Part shown: piece by piece, positions 16,754-24,829 of the stretch
Layout: every line of letters begins with the position of its first letter
How positions within the stretch are numbered: position 1 is the stretch's first letter
Assembly (NCBI GenBank): GCA_022511225.1
Contig: JAFLRZ010000004.1
Coordinates: forward strand, 1 to 64,000
Direction: 5' to 3'
DNA: 64,000 bases
Source: Eubacterium sp.
GTDB taxonomy: Bacteria; Bacillota; Clostridia; Oscillospirales; Acutalibacteraceae
Program-made: the position numbers and the translations under genes
Notes under the pieces: generated by a model
Told to the model about the DNA's origin: nothing
Databases searched by the model: none
What the model saw: the letters and a program-made list of their open reading frames with translations, nothing else

Positions 16754-17314
16754 ATGAAAATTAAAGAAGTGTCAAAGCTAACAAATCTTACTGATAAAGC
16801 GATAAGATTTTACATAAATAACGGCTTGCTTAATCCTTCTTATACCGAAAACTATGCAGGAAGAAAAAATTATTCTTTTAATGAAAACGACGTTGAGGTG
16901 CTCAAAAAAATTGCACTTTTGCGAAGCTACAGTTTTTCTGTTAGTGATATTAAGCGAATGCTTGATGATGACTCTGAAATATGTGATGTGCTTGAAAATC
17001 ATATATGTGAGATGAGAATTAACGCAGCTCAAAACTCATTTATTCTACACAATCTGCTTAATGCTTCAATAACCGCAAGTGTATCACTTGACGACTTATG
17101 TTTAGCTCTTGAGGAGGGAAAAGAGGTTGAAAGTAAGAAAGAAGAGCCTATTGATTTTAGAAGCACAGCGAAAAATTATTTAAGAAATATAAAACCGAAA
17201 ATTTCTAAAATTCTGTTAATTTCATTTTCGGCGGTCTTAACGGGAATCGCTCTTATTACAGTAATCATAATCACTCTAACACACCTGTTTATGAATATGG
17301 GAGGAGCAATATGA
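16754..17314 (+). CDS. MerR-family regulator with a C-terminal membrane helix
   Basis: A 186-residue protein. Residues 1-70 are the MerR winged helix (MKIKEVSKLTNLTDKAIRFYINNGLLNPS...YSFNENDVEVLKKIALLRSYSFSVSDIKRML). After a helical linker, residues about 150-180 are a hydrophobic helix (ILLISFSAVLTGIALITVIIITLTHLFMNM), which would tether the regulator to the membrane; ordinary MerR proteins have no such segment. The signal is unknown. It overlaps the next gene (ATGA) and probably forms a three-gene operon controlled by the dyad promoter upstream. Confidence 0.85.
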   Translation: MKIKEVSKLTNLTDKAIRFYINNGLLNPSYTENYAGRKNYSFNENDVEVLKKIALLRSYSFSVSDIKRMLDDDSEICDVLENHICEMRINAAQNSFILHNLLNASITASVSLDDLCLALEEGKEVESKKEEPIDFRSTAKNYLRNIKPKISKILLISFSAVLTGIALITVIIITLTHLFMNMGGAI

Positions 17315-18012
17315 GAGTTAAAATAACTGCAGATAACGTGTTTTTTAAAAGCTTATCTGTTGTGTATAAAAATAAAGAATATTCATTTAAGAATGACGAC
17401 TGCATATTTATCGATATTGATGACAGCGATAGAAAAATATATGTAAAAAATCACTCAAAATCAAGTATAACTATAAATTTTTTTGACCTTATTGTCGGAA
17501 TACTCGCGGGTGACAGGACAGTAACAACAGTATGCTGTGACTATGTATTTGAAATTATGAGCAGCGATAATTGTGAAATATCAATAGTTGAAAATAAATT
17601 AAATAACAAGCATAACATTTATTATGAATCATATTGCGCAGTATCAAAAACAGCTGTACTTGACAATGACCGCTTTATTCCGAATAATATTAACAGGCTT
17701 AACAAAAAGAGCAAAAAGCTCAGTTTTTTCTTAATGTCAGGTCTGCCTATATATGTCTTGTTAGCTTTTCTTTTGATAATTATAAAACCCGAGCAGTTGA
17801 TTATTCCTTTAATTGCCGTATTTTTATTTTTTACAATACCCTGTATAATACAGCACAGGCGAATAAAAAAATACGTCAGAGAAGAAAGTATCAGCAGAAA
17901 ATTGCTTGAAAACGTCAATGGTTTCAGGACAGATGAAAACTATGCAGAAAAACTAAAAACGAAATCCGATAAATTTATAGAGAAAATTGTCAGTAAAATG
18001 GTAGGTGAATAA
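17311..18012 (+). CDS. Membrane protein of the MerR operon
   Basis: A 233-residue protein not recognised by family. The first 120 residues are a beta-rich soluble part; residues about 143-163 and 166-185 are two adjacent hydrophobic helices (FFLMSGLPIYVLLAFLLIII, LIIPLIAVFLFFTIPCII), followed by a basic helical tail. Its start overlaps the stop of the MerR-like gene. By context it could be a membrane partner of the tethered regulator, or a target gene in an envelope-stress response. Confidence 0.65.
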   Translation: MRVKITADNVFFKSLSVVYKNKEYSFKNDDCIFIDIDDSDRKIYVKNHSKSSITINFFDLIVGILAGDRTVTTVCCDYVFEIMSSDNCEISIVENKLNNKHNIYYESYCAVSKTAVLDNDRFIPNNINRLNKKSKKLSFFLMSGLPIYVLLAFLLIIIKPEQLIIPLIAVFLFFTIPCIIQHRRIKKYVREESISRKLLENVNGFRTDENYAEKLKTKSDKFIEKIVSKMVGE

Positions 18013-18014
18013 TA

Positions 18015-18431
18015 ATGAATACTGTTGAATCAATACTTGCATCAGGCTATGTTGGATGGGAAATATTAGTGCCCGTTTTACGCCTTCTTTCATCAGTGCT
18101 TTTTGCAATTGCAGTGTCAAAGGACTGCAAATCAAGAAATAATGCAAGTGCAGCATTATGGGGGCTTATGGTTTTGCTTGCTCCTGTGCTTTTCGGTATA
18201 CTATATTTCGTGTTCAGCCGTTTTTTATGGGAAAAACCGCAGGAAGATGATAGGGATAAGAAAAAAGCCAAGCAGTCGAAAATACTGTTCATAACAGCAG
18301 GATTTATATATGTAGTTATGCTTGTGGTCTTGATTGTTTCAATTATAGTTACTGTTTCCTCAGCCGCCGCTTCAATACTTACAGACGAATTGAATAATTT
18401 ATTGATTGAAAGCGTTTATCTTAGTATTTAA
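18015..18431 (+). CDS. PLDc_N-like membrane protein
   Basis: A 138-residue protein with three hydrophobic segments (about residues 10-33, 45-65 and 92-118). The stretch VSKDCKSRNNASAALWGLMVLLAPVLFGILYFVFSR resembles the PLDc_N motif DxKxRgn-aLWgl-vLltPilggilY seen in the N-terminus of cardiolipin synthases and in stand-alone membrane proteins. It is the third gene of the MerR operon, two bases after the previous stop plus an ATA spacer, and ends before a strong terminator. Confidence 0.68.
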   Translation: MNTVESILASGYVGWEILVPVLRLLSSVLFAIAVSKDCKSRNNASAALWGLMVLLAPVLFGILYFVFSRFLWEKPQEDDRDKKKAKQSKILFITAGFIYVVMLVVLIVSIIVTVSSAAASILTDELNNLLIESVYLSI

Positions 18432-18448
18432 ATAGTCATAAAACATCG

Positions 18449-18479
18449 AAGCTGTCTCAAAATCAAATTGAGACAGCTT
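18449..18479 (+). terminator. Bidirectional terminator
   Basis: AAGCTGTCTCAA (18449-18460) and TTGAGACAGCTT (18468-18479), perfect 12-base stem followed by TTTT, between convergent operons. Confidence 0.9.
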
Positions 18480-18488
18480 TTTCGCTAT

Positions 18489-19349
18489 TTACACCTCTGT
18501 TGTGAACTCGTATCCCTGATTTCTTACTTCATCTATAACGTCGCCGAGAATTTTTGCATTAGTCTGACTGACTGCGTGAAGAAGCATTATTTCGCCGTTA
18601 TGCGTGTGCTCGGTTATTTCCTTGAAGGCTTCATCAGGATTTCCGGGGTTTTCGGTATCCCAGTCAGCGTATGCAAACGACCAAAAAATACTTTTGTATC
18701 CGAGCTCGTTAGCAAGCTTAAGCGTTTTTTCGCTGAATTCGCCCTTAGGAAAGCGGAATAAGGTCATCCTGTATCTGAAATTTTCTTTCATATATTTATC
18801 AAGAAATTCGATTTCTTCAGCCGCCGTCTGCTCGTCAACCTCATCAAGAGTATAGTGCCTGTAGGTGTGATTTCCGATTACGTGCCCTTCATCAATCATT
18901 CGCTCAATAAGCTTCTTGTTGTCCTTTGCAAAATCGTATGTCACAAAGAAAATCGCTTTAACATTCTTCTCCTTCAGCGTGTCCAAAATCGTCGGAGTAT
19001 AGCCGTTTTCATACCCCTCATCAAACGTCAGGCATACGAATTTTTCATCACTCATAATAAACTGTCCGTCAAGCTCGCCGTACTTTTCCTGCAGACTTAC
19101 AGGGTCGGCAGGTCTTTGGTGATTGTCAGCTCTTCCCGGTCCCCATATAATTTTCTCATTACTGAAATTTTCGAGTGCCACCTGAGTAACGTCTAACGTG
19201 GTTTCGGCAACGTTTGTTTTGCTTTCAGCCGATGTGCCGTCAGTGTTATTTTCAGTAGTAGTTGCACCTTTTTTATCTGCCGGTGCACAGCCTGTCAAAA
19301 GTGTGATTGTCAGCAATGCAGACAGTATCAGTGCAGTTAATTTCTTCAT
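18489..19349 (-). CDS. PdaA-like polysaccharide deacetylase lipoprotein
   Basis: A 286-residue protein with a lipoprotein signal (LLTITLLTGC, lipobox Cys at about residue 21), a Thr/Asn-rich linker and a NodB domain. Motif 1 reads LTFDEGYENGYTP, motif 2 is GHVIGNHTYRH with the two metal His, and FRFPKGEFS is motif 3. The PdaA-type YENGYTP pattern suggests action on N-acetylmuramic acid during muramic-lactam formation (spore cortex), rather than on chitin. The first motif has E where canonical NodB has the second Asp and PdaA often has N. Its ribosome site sits in a hairpin arm (19357-19383). Confidence 0.82.
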   Translation of the reverse strand: MKKLTALILSALLTITLLTGCAPADKKGATTTENNTDGTSAESKTNVAETTLDVTQVALENFSNEKIIWGPGRADNHQRPADPVSLQEKYGELDGQFIMSDEKFVCLTFDEGYENGYTPTILDTLKEKNVKAIFFVTYDFAKDNKKLIERMIDEGHVIGNHTYRHYTLDEVDEQTAAEEIEFLDKYMKENFRYRMTLFRFPKGEFSEKTLKLANELGYKSIFWSFAYADWDTENPGNPDEAFKEITEHTHNGEIMLLHAVSQTNAKILGDVIDEVRNQGYEFTTEV

Positions 19350-19356
19350 AAAAAAT

Positions 19357-19383
19357 CCCTCCGAATATAGTCTGTTCGGAGGG
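19357..19383 (-). promoter_or_regulatory. Hairpin covering the deacetylase ribosome site
   Basis: On the minus strand CCCTCCGAA pairs with TTCGGAGGG around a nine-base loop, followed by ATTTTTTATG. The 3' arm GGAGGG is the Shine-Dalgarno of the deacetylase gene, and the T run makes it a terminator for prfB. It is the same architecture as the hairpin at 2287-2314. Confidence 0.62.
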
Positions 19384-19448
19384 TTTTCTTTTATTTGTGG
19401 TAATTAATTGTGCGACTTCCAAAATTAAAAATTACGATAAAATTACAA

Positions 19449-20567
19449 TTAATTTGAGGCGTCTTCAACCGATTTCATCTTAAGATATGCATTGATAAAT
19501 CCGTCAATATCGCCGTCCATTACAGCGTTGATATTTCCCATTTCAAAGCCTGTTCTGTGGTCCTTCGCCATTGTGTACGGCATAAATACGTAAGAACGAA
19601 TCTGGCTTCCCCACGCAATTTCCTTCTGGTCGCCCTTGATGTCCTCAATTCTTTCAAGGTTTTCTCTCTCCTTGATTTCCACAAGCTTTGATTTGAGCAT
19701 TCTCATTGCAACCTCTCGGTTTTGATGCTGGCTTCTTTCAATCTGGCAGGATACTACAATTCCTGTTGGAATATGAGTAAGACGGACTGCAGAGGAGGTT
19801 TTGTTAACCTTTTGTCCGCCCGCACCTGATGCACGGTAAACGTCCATTTTAATATCCTCGTCCCTGATTTCAACGTTAACGTCATCGTCAATTTCAGGCA
19901 TAACTTCGAGTGAAGCGAAGGAGGTGTGACGTCTGCCTGACGAGTCAAACGGAGATACTCTTACAAGCCTGTGAATACCCATTTCACCCTTCAGATATCC
20001 GTATGCATTTTCGCCCTCAACGAGTATTGTTGCGCTCTTTACTCCTGCAACATCGCCGTCAAGATAGTCGAGTGTAGATACCTTGTAGCCGTGCCTTTCA
20101 CCCCATCTGTTATACATTCTAAAGAGCATTTCAGCCCAGTCCTGAGCCTCTGTTCCGCCTGCACCTGCATGGAAGGTCAGCAGTGCATTGTTGTTGTCAA
20201 ACTCACCGCTAAGAAGAGTAGAGAGCGTTAATGCCTCAAGTCTGCTTTCTATTTCCTTGACTGATGAGGTGCAGTCCTCAAGCAGATCTGCATCCTCCTC
20301 TTCATTAGCAAGCTCAATCATAACAAGCGTATCTTCATAATCATTTTTGACACTTTCGTATGACGATATTTTTGCTTTTAAAGATCCGATTTTCTGCATC
20401 GTTTTCTGACTTTCCGTCATATCATCCCAAAAATCGGGAGCACTGCTCTTTTCCTCAAGCTCGCTGACCTCTTTTTTGAGAGTGTCAATAGCAAGGGCTT
20501 CTTTTAAGTTTTCTATCGTTTTTTCCGATTCAAGAAGCCGGAATCTTAATTCTTCATACTCTATCAT
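19449..20567 (-). CDS. prfB: Peptide chain release factor 2
   Basis: A 372-residue RF2 when started at the ATG at 20567, which follows GGAGC at six bases; an in-frame ATG at 20585 would add six residues. Features: APDFWDD near the N-terminus, the GGQ loop in SGAGGQKVNKTSSAVRLTHIPTG, and the SPFDSSGRRHTSFAS stop-codon recognition segment. RF2 reads UAA and UGA. The reading frame runs through without the +1 programmed frameshift found in many bacterial prfB genes, so autoregulation by UGA is absent here. Confidence 0.94.
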   Translation of the reverse strand: MIEYEELRFRLLESEKTIENLKEALAIDTLKKEVSELEEKSSAPDFWDDMTESQKTMQKIGSLKAKISSYESVKNDYEDTLVMIELANEEEDADLLEDCTSSVKEIESRLEALTLSTLLSGEFDNNNALLTFHAGAGGTEAQDWAEMLFRMYNRWGERHGYKVSTLDYLDGDVAGVKSATILVEGENAYGYLKGEMGIHRLVRVSPFDSSGRRHTSFASLEVMPEIDDDVNVEIRDEDIKMDVYRASGAGGQKVNKTSSAVRLTHIPTGIVVSCQIERSQHQNREVAMRMLKSKLVEIKERENLERIEDIKGDQKEIAWGSQIRSYVFMPYTMAKDHRTGFEMGNINAVMDGDIDGFINAYLKMKSVEDASN

Positions 20568-20666
20568 AGTATTGCTCCAATACATAAAAATACATTTTCA
20601 ATATTATATACAAAAGTGTAATATATTTCAAGTTCAAAATAGATTTACAATATTTTAATTAAAATG

Positions 20667-20696
20667 TTGATTTATTGCAGTATAATAATGTATAAT
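20667..20696 (+). promoter_or_regulatory. Promoter of the zinc-ribbon membrane protein
   Basis: TTGATT (20667-20672), 18-base spacer, TATAAT (20691-20696); start codon 45 bases downstream with GAAAGGAACC as ribosome site. Confidence 0.65.
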
Positions 20697-20740
20697 ATAT
20701 ACCAATTTAATATTTAACGTTTAATGAAAGGAACCTACAA

Positions 20741-21778
20741 ATGATTTTTAAAAATGGTGAAAAATGTATCGTTTGCGACAAAGCTTTCACCGAAGATGAT
20801 GATATAGTTATTTGTCCGTATTGCGGAACACCCCATCACAGAGGATGTTATAATCAGCTCGGTCACTGTGCAAATCAAAGCAGACACGGTGAAAATTATG
20901 AGTATAAGTACGAAAATATCGGCAGTGATGAATCAGCAGAGCCTGAGCAGGAAAATCAAAACAGTGCTTACTTCTATTCACCTGACGGCAAGTCTGATAC
21001 TGTTACTTGCCAAAACTGCGGTGCCGAAAATAATAACGATACGGCATTTTGCATTGAGTGCGGTGAGAGAATCGGCAACAGCTTCTCTTCCTCAAAAAAG
21101 GCAACACCCTTTAACGAACCGTATAATCAGTTTGCAGAAAGCAGCGAGACTATAGACGGTAAAAGAGTTTCTGATATTTCAGCAGTTGTAGGTTCTAATT
21201 CAAAGCGTTTTGTTGATAAGTTTAAAAGCGGTAAAAAAACCTCGTGGAACTGGGGAGCATTCTTCTTCACCGGATATTATTTTATGTTTCGCAAGATGTA
21301 TAAAGAGGGTGCGATGATAATTGCATTAAATCTTGCAGTTAGTTTTTTCGCACACGGTACTTATGCAGAAAAAACTGCGAATTTCCAAAATATGGTTTCA
21401 AGTGTTATGGCATCAGCTTCAAACGGCAATATTATTTCCGATGAGCTTATAAGTCAGCTCTGGAATTCATATTATGCTATGCTTCCGATGCTGCTCATAA
21501 TCATAGTTTATTCACTTGTTGTATCTATAGTATGCGGACTTATTACAGATAATATCTACAAGAAAAAGGTTTTTTCAATTCTTGATAAGGTTGATACAAA
21601 CCTTGAAAACGGCGGCAGCTTCAGCATCAATCCTATGATGAGCGAAGAAGAGGATTTTACTCAGGAGCAGATGAAAAGATTTTATCTCAGAAAGCGCGGC
21701 GGTATAACTATTTTTGCACCGATACTTGTATATTTGGTGCTGGATATATTAACAAATTTTGTTATTCCAAAATTATAA
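20741..21778 (+). CDS. RING-like/zinc-ribbon DUF2628 membrane protein
   Basis: A 345-residue protein. Residues 8-45 are a RING-like treble clef (CIVCDKAFTEDDDIVICPYCGTPHHRGCYNQLGHC), residues about 88-110 a zinc ribbon (CQNCGAENNNDTAFCIECGERIG), and residues about 160-345 a DUF2628-type membrane region beginning KKTSWNWGAFFFTGYYFMFRKMYKEG with three or four helices. Prokaryotic RING-family proteins of this build may recruit partners to the membrane, but the function is not known. It lies upstream of galU with 24 bases between, probably co-transcribed. Confidence 0.78.
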   Translation: MIFKNGEKCIVCDKAFTEDDDIVICPYCGTPHHRGCYNQLGHCANQSRHGENYEYKYENIGSDESAEPEQENQNSAYFYSPDGKSDTVTCQNCGAENNNDTAFCIECGERIGNSFSSSKKATPFNEPYNQFAESSETIDGKRVSDISAVVGSNSKRFVDKFKSGKKTSWNWGAFFFTGYYFMFRKMYKEGAMIIALNLAVSFFAHGTYAEKTANFQNMVSSVMASASNGNIISDELISQLWNSYYAMLPMLLIIIVYSLVVSIVCGLITDNIYKKKVFSILDKVDTNLENGGSFSINPMMSEEEDFTQEQMKRFYLRKRGGITIFAPILVYLVLDILTNFVIPKL

Positions 21779-21802
21779 ACTATTCTTAAGGAGGAAGTAA
21801 AT

Positions 21803-22678
21803 ATGAAAGTAAGAAAGGCAATAATTCCGGCAGCAGGTATGGGAACGAGAGTTCTCCCTGCATCAAAGGCAGTTCCGAAGGAAATGCTTAATATCGTAGA
21901 TAAGCCTGCTATTCAGTACATTGTTGAAGAGGCTTTTGCTTCAGGTATTGAGGACGTTCTTATCATTACAAACAGGGGCAAGGGTGCTATTGAGGATCAC
22001 TTTGACCACGCTTTTGAGCTCGAGTCTAAGCTTGAGGGCAATGAGAGCAAGAAGAAGATTTATGATGACGTTATGGCTTGCTCAAATTTCGGTAACATTT
22101 ATTTCATTCGTCAGAAGGAAACAAAAGGACTCGGCCATGCAGTTCTTTGTGCTAAGAGCTTCGTAGGCGACGAGCCGTTTGCAGTGCTTTACGGTGATGA
22201 CGTTATTATTTCCGAAACACCTGTTACAAAGCAGCTTTGCGATGCTTACGAAAAGTACGGAAAGGGCGCAGTAGGAGTTAAAGAAGTACCGGGCAAGGCA
22301 ATCTTAAAGTACTGCTCACTTGCAGTTGATCATATTGAGGATAATTGCTATAACTGCACAGATATGATTGAAAAGCCGTCACCTGAGCAGGTTCTGTCAA
22401 ATTACTCAATCCTCGGCAGAGTAGTTATGCCTCCTGAGATTTTTGATATTCTCGAGGAAACTCCACTCGGTGCAGGTAACGAGCTTCAGCTCACAGACGC
22501 TATGAAAACTCTTGCACAGACAAATGGCGTAGTTGCAGTTGATTACGAGGGTACCCGCTACGATATGGGCAACAAGTTCGGTATTCTTCAGGCTAATATT
22601 GAGGTTGGTTTAAAGCATCCTGAAACACAGGAGGAGCTCAAGGCTTATATAAAGCAAATTGCAAAGGATTTAGATTAA
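21803..22678 (+). CDS. galU: UTP-glucose-1-phosphate uridylyltransferase
   Basis: A 291-residue nucleotidyltransferase. The N-terminus KAIIPAAGMGTRVLPASKAVPKEML is the nucleotide-binding motif, then KPAIQYIVEEA, RQKETKGLGHAVLCA, AVLYGDDVI and MIEKPSPEQ. It makes UDP-glucose for cell-wall polymers and glycolipids. AAGGAGGAAGTAAAT precedes the ATG. It abuts the CPBP gene with no spacer. Confidence 0.95.
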   Translation: MKVRKAIIPAAGMGTRVLPASKAVPKEMLNIVDKPAIQYIVEEAFASGIEDVLIITNRGKGAIEDHFDHAFELESKLEGNESKKKIYDDVMACSNFGNIYFIRQKETKGLGHAVLCAKSFVGDEPFAVLYGDDVIISETPVTKQLCDAYEKYGKGAVGVKEVPGKAILKYCSLAVDHIEDNCYNCTDMIEKPSPEQVLSNYSILGRVVMPPEIFDILEETPLGAGNELQLTDAMKTLAQTNGVVAVDYEGTRYDMGNKFGILQANIEVGLKHPETQEELKAYIKQIAKDLD

Positions 22679-23710
22679 ATGTCACAACAGTACTTTTATG
22701 ATCCGTTTGGAAACAGCAGTGATGTATACGAGGCAAGAAATGCGTATCTTATTTTAGAGAGAAAGAAAAAAGAGCAGAAAAAAGAAATAAAAACAATCAG
22801 TATGACAATGGCATTTGCAATTATTGCTTACCTTGTTATTCAGACAATCTCAAGCTCGGCACTTAAAGCCTTAAATCTCACAGAGCTTTATTACGGCAAT
22901 CCGCTCTTTAAGTATGCCTTTAATATACTTGCAATTTCCATTTGTTCAGTGGCACTTCCGTTTGGATTAATGGCATTAGTTAATAAGAAGAAATACGTCA
23001 GGGCTGTTATTCCTAATCAGCCTGTTAAGAAGTCGGTTTCTTTAGCCTGGGTGCTTTCAGGTGTGTTCTGCTGCGTTTTATCAAATTTTCTTGTAAGCTA
23101 CATTTCAGTAATAGTTCAAACGTTTTTAGGCCTTAAACTGACACAGGGCTCTGTCGTAGAAACACCGCCTGATTCAGTGTTTGCCTGTGTTCTTGAATTG
23201 ATAGCGCTTGCTATTGTACCGGCTATATGCGAGGAATTTGCAATGAGGTGTTGTTCGCTTCAGCTTCTCAGTAAATACGGCAAGGGCTTTTCCATTTTCG
23301 CAGTAAGCATCGTATTCGGACTTCTTCACGGCAATATTGTACAGTTTATTTTTGCTTTTTTCGTAGGACTTGTTTTAGGTTACGTTACAGTTCAGACGAA
23401 TAATATTATGCCTGCAATCTTTATACATTTCATAAACAACGGTGTGTCGGTAGTGCAGGATATAGTCGGAGCTTACGTTAGTGACGATACCGCCTCATCA
23501 GCAGTAGTTATAATATACGGAGTATTTGCCGTACTGGGCATTGCTTCGCTTGTATACCTCGCTATTAAGAAGCAATTTAAAATGATTAAAAATGACAGGG
23601 ACGACGTTCTTTCAAACGGTGCTAAATTCAGCGCATTTTTATTCCCGTGGATGGTAGTTCCGTTTTTAATTCTTATTCTGCTTACTGCAACCACTATTGA
23701 AAAGGCATAG
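22679..23710 (+). CDS. CPBP-family intramembrane protease-like protein
   Basis: A 343-residue polytopic protein starting right after the galU stop. Residues about 180-250 are the CPBP (Abi) domain with motif 1 AICEEFAMRCC (EExxxR type), motif 2 FGLLHGN and motif 3 IFIHFINN, which carry the proposed metal/glutamate catalytic residues of the Rce1-like family. Such proteins act as membrane endopeptidases, some in bacteriocin immunity or envelope stress. Translation is probably coupled to galU. Confidence 0.87.
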   Translation: MSQQYFYDPFGNSSDVYEARNAYLILERKKKEQKKEIKTISMTMAFAIIAYLVIQTISSSALKALNLTELYYGNPLFKYAFNILAISICSVALPFGLMALVNKKKYVRAVIPNQPVKKSVSLAWVLSGVFCCVLSNFLVSYISVIVQTFLGLKLTQGSVVETPPDSVFACVLELIALAIVPAICEEFAMRCCSLQLLSKYGKGFSIFAVSIVFGLLHGNIVQFIFAFFVGLVLGYVTVQTNNIMPAIFIHFINNGVSVVQDIVGAYVSDDTASSAVVIIYGVFAVLGIASLVYLAIKKQFKMIKNDRDDVLSNGAKFSAFLFPWMVVPFLILILLTATTIEKA

Positions 23711-23712
23711 CT

Positions 23713-24174
23713 ATGAACAGTGATTTTATGAAAAGAGCAATCGAGCTTGCAAGGCAGAGTGCTCTTGAGGGCGAAGTGCCTGTAGGAGCAATAGTTGTAA
23801 AGGATAACGAAATAGTAGGCGAGGGCAGAAACAGACGCGAGCTCGGAAAAAACGCTCTCTATCACGCAGAGCTTGAGGCAATTGATAACGCTTGCAAAAG
23901 GCTTGGCGGATGGCGGCTCTGGCAGTGTGATTTGTACGTTACACTTGAGCCTTGTCCTATGTGCGCAGGTGCGATTATAAATGCGAGAATTAAAAGAGTG
24001 TTTTTCGGGGCAAACGACCTGAAGGCAGGTTCGTTCGGCTCTGTAGCAGATTTTAACGACATTGCATACAATCACAAGCCTGAAATAATATCAGGCGTAA
24101 TGGAGGAGGAATGTTCCTCTATGCTTACAGATTTCTTTAAGAATTTAAGACAAAACAAGAAAGGTACAGTCTGA
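23713..24174 (+). CDS. tadA: tRNA-specific adenosine deaminase
   Basis: A 153-residue cytidine-deaminase fold enzyme. Zinc motif HAELEAIDNA and PCPMCAGAI are present, as are GEVPVGAIVVKDNEIVGEGRN and the DLKAGSFGSVADF C-terminal region typical of TadA. It converts the wobble adenosine of tRNA-Arg(ACG) to inosine. The stop codon lies in the loop of its own terminator hairpin. Confidence 0.93.
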   Translation: MNSDFMKRAIELARQSALEGEVPVGAIVVKDNEIVGEGRNRRELGKNALYHAELEAIDNACKRLGGWRLWQCDLYVTLEPCPMCAGAIINARIKRVFFGANDLKAGSFGSVADFNDIAYNHKPEIISGVMEEECSSMLTDFFKNLRQNKKGTV

Positions 24175-24191
24175 TTTTTTGACTGTACCTT
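24161..24191 (+). terminator. Terminator overlapping the tadA stop
   Basis: AAGGTACAGTC (24161-24171) pairs with GACTGTACCTT (24181-24191), followed by TTTT. The tadA stop codon at 24172-24174 is in the loop. Confidence 0.9.
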
Positions 24192-24221
24192 TTTGATGTT
24201 TGGAAGATTTTTTTATTTTCT

Positions 24222-24249
24222 TGCAACACTTTGAAGCATTTTATATACT
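24222..24249 (+). promoter_or_regulatory. Possible ECF-type autoregulatory promoter
   Basis: TGCAAC (24222-24227), 16 bases, then TATACT (24244-24249), 45 bases before the sigma factor start. The AAC core of the -35 is typical for ECF sigma factors, so self-activation is plausible; the -10 is not diagnostic. Confidence 0.4.
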
Positions 24250-24295
24250 TAAGTAATGTAAATCGATTTACGGCAAGTCAAAAGAGGTGAACGGC

Positions 24296-24829
24296 GTGAA
24301 CGAAAATGAGCTTGTAAAAAAAGCAAAATCAGGTGATAAGGAAGCATTTTGCCGGCTTTATTCTTTATATAAGGATAGGCTTTACCGCTATGCTTATTAT
24401 CGACTCGGTAATGTTGATGATGCGCAGGACGCAGTATCGGATTGCGTAGTGCGTGCATATGAGCAGATAAAAAATCTGCGAAAGGCAGAAGCATTTCCCT
24501 CGTGGATTTTTAAAATTCTTCGTGCCGCCTGTTCAGACTACGTAAAGCTGCAAATAAAGCAGAGAGAATCTGAAAGTTTAGACACCGTTAAAAGCAGTTC
24601 TGATTTGTTTGTGACTATTGACGAAAGCAAAACCGAGCTTCGTCAGGCACTCGATACGCTCAGCGGTGACGAAAGAGAGATAGTTCTTTTATCTGTTGTA
24701 GCAGGCTTTACGAGTAAGGAGATTTCCAAGCTTACAGGATTAACTGCCGGCAGCGTCAGGTCAAAGCTGTCACGCAGTATTTCTAAAATGCGGAATTTTT
24801 TTGGAGTGATGACAAATGAAGAAAAATAA
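24296..24829 (+). CDS. ECF-type sigma-70 factor
   Basis: A 177-residue sigma factor. I chose the GTG at 24296 because AGAGGTG lies nine bases upstream; an in-frame GTG at 24287 is possible. Region 2: ENELVKKAKSGDKEAFCRLYSLYKDRLYRYAYYRLGNVDDAQDAVSDCVVRAYEQI; region 4: LRQALDTLSGDEREIVLLSVVAGFTSKEISKLTGLTAGSVRSKLSRSISKM. It is translated with a 14-base overlap into the next gene, whose N-terminus looks like an anti-sigma-type membrane anchor, so that protein may control it. Confidence 0.85.
   Translation: MNENELVKKAKSGDKEAFCRLYSLYKDRLYRYAYYRLGNVDDAQDAVSDCVVRAYEQIKNLRKAEAFPSWIFKILRAACSDYVKLQIKQRESESLDTVKSSSDLFVTIDESKTELRQALDTLSGDEREIVLLSVVAGFTSKEISKLTGLTAGSVRSKLSRSISKMRNFFGVMTNEEK

Noticed and set aside
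19449-20567. Programmed +1 frameshift in prfB
   Set aside because: The frame is open through the region near codon 25 where the UGA usually lies; no internal stop is present.
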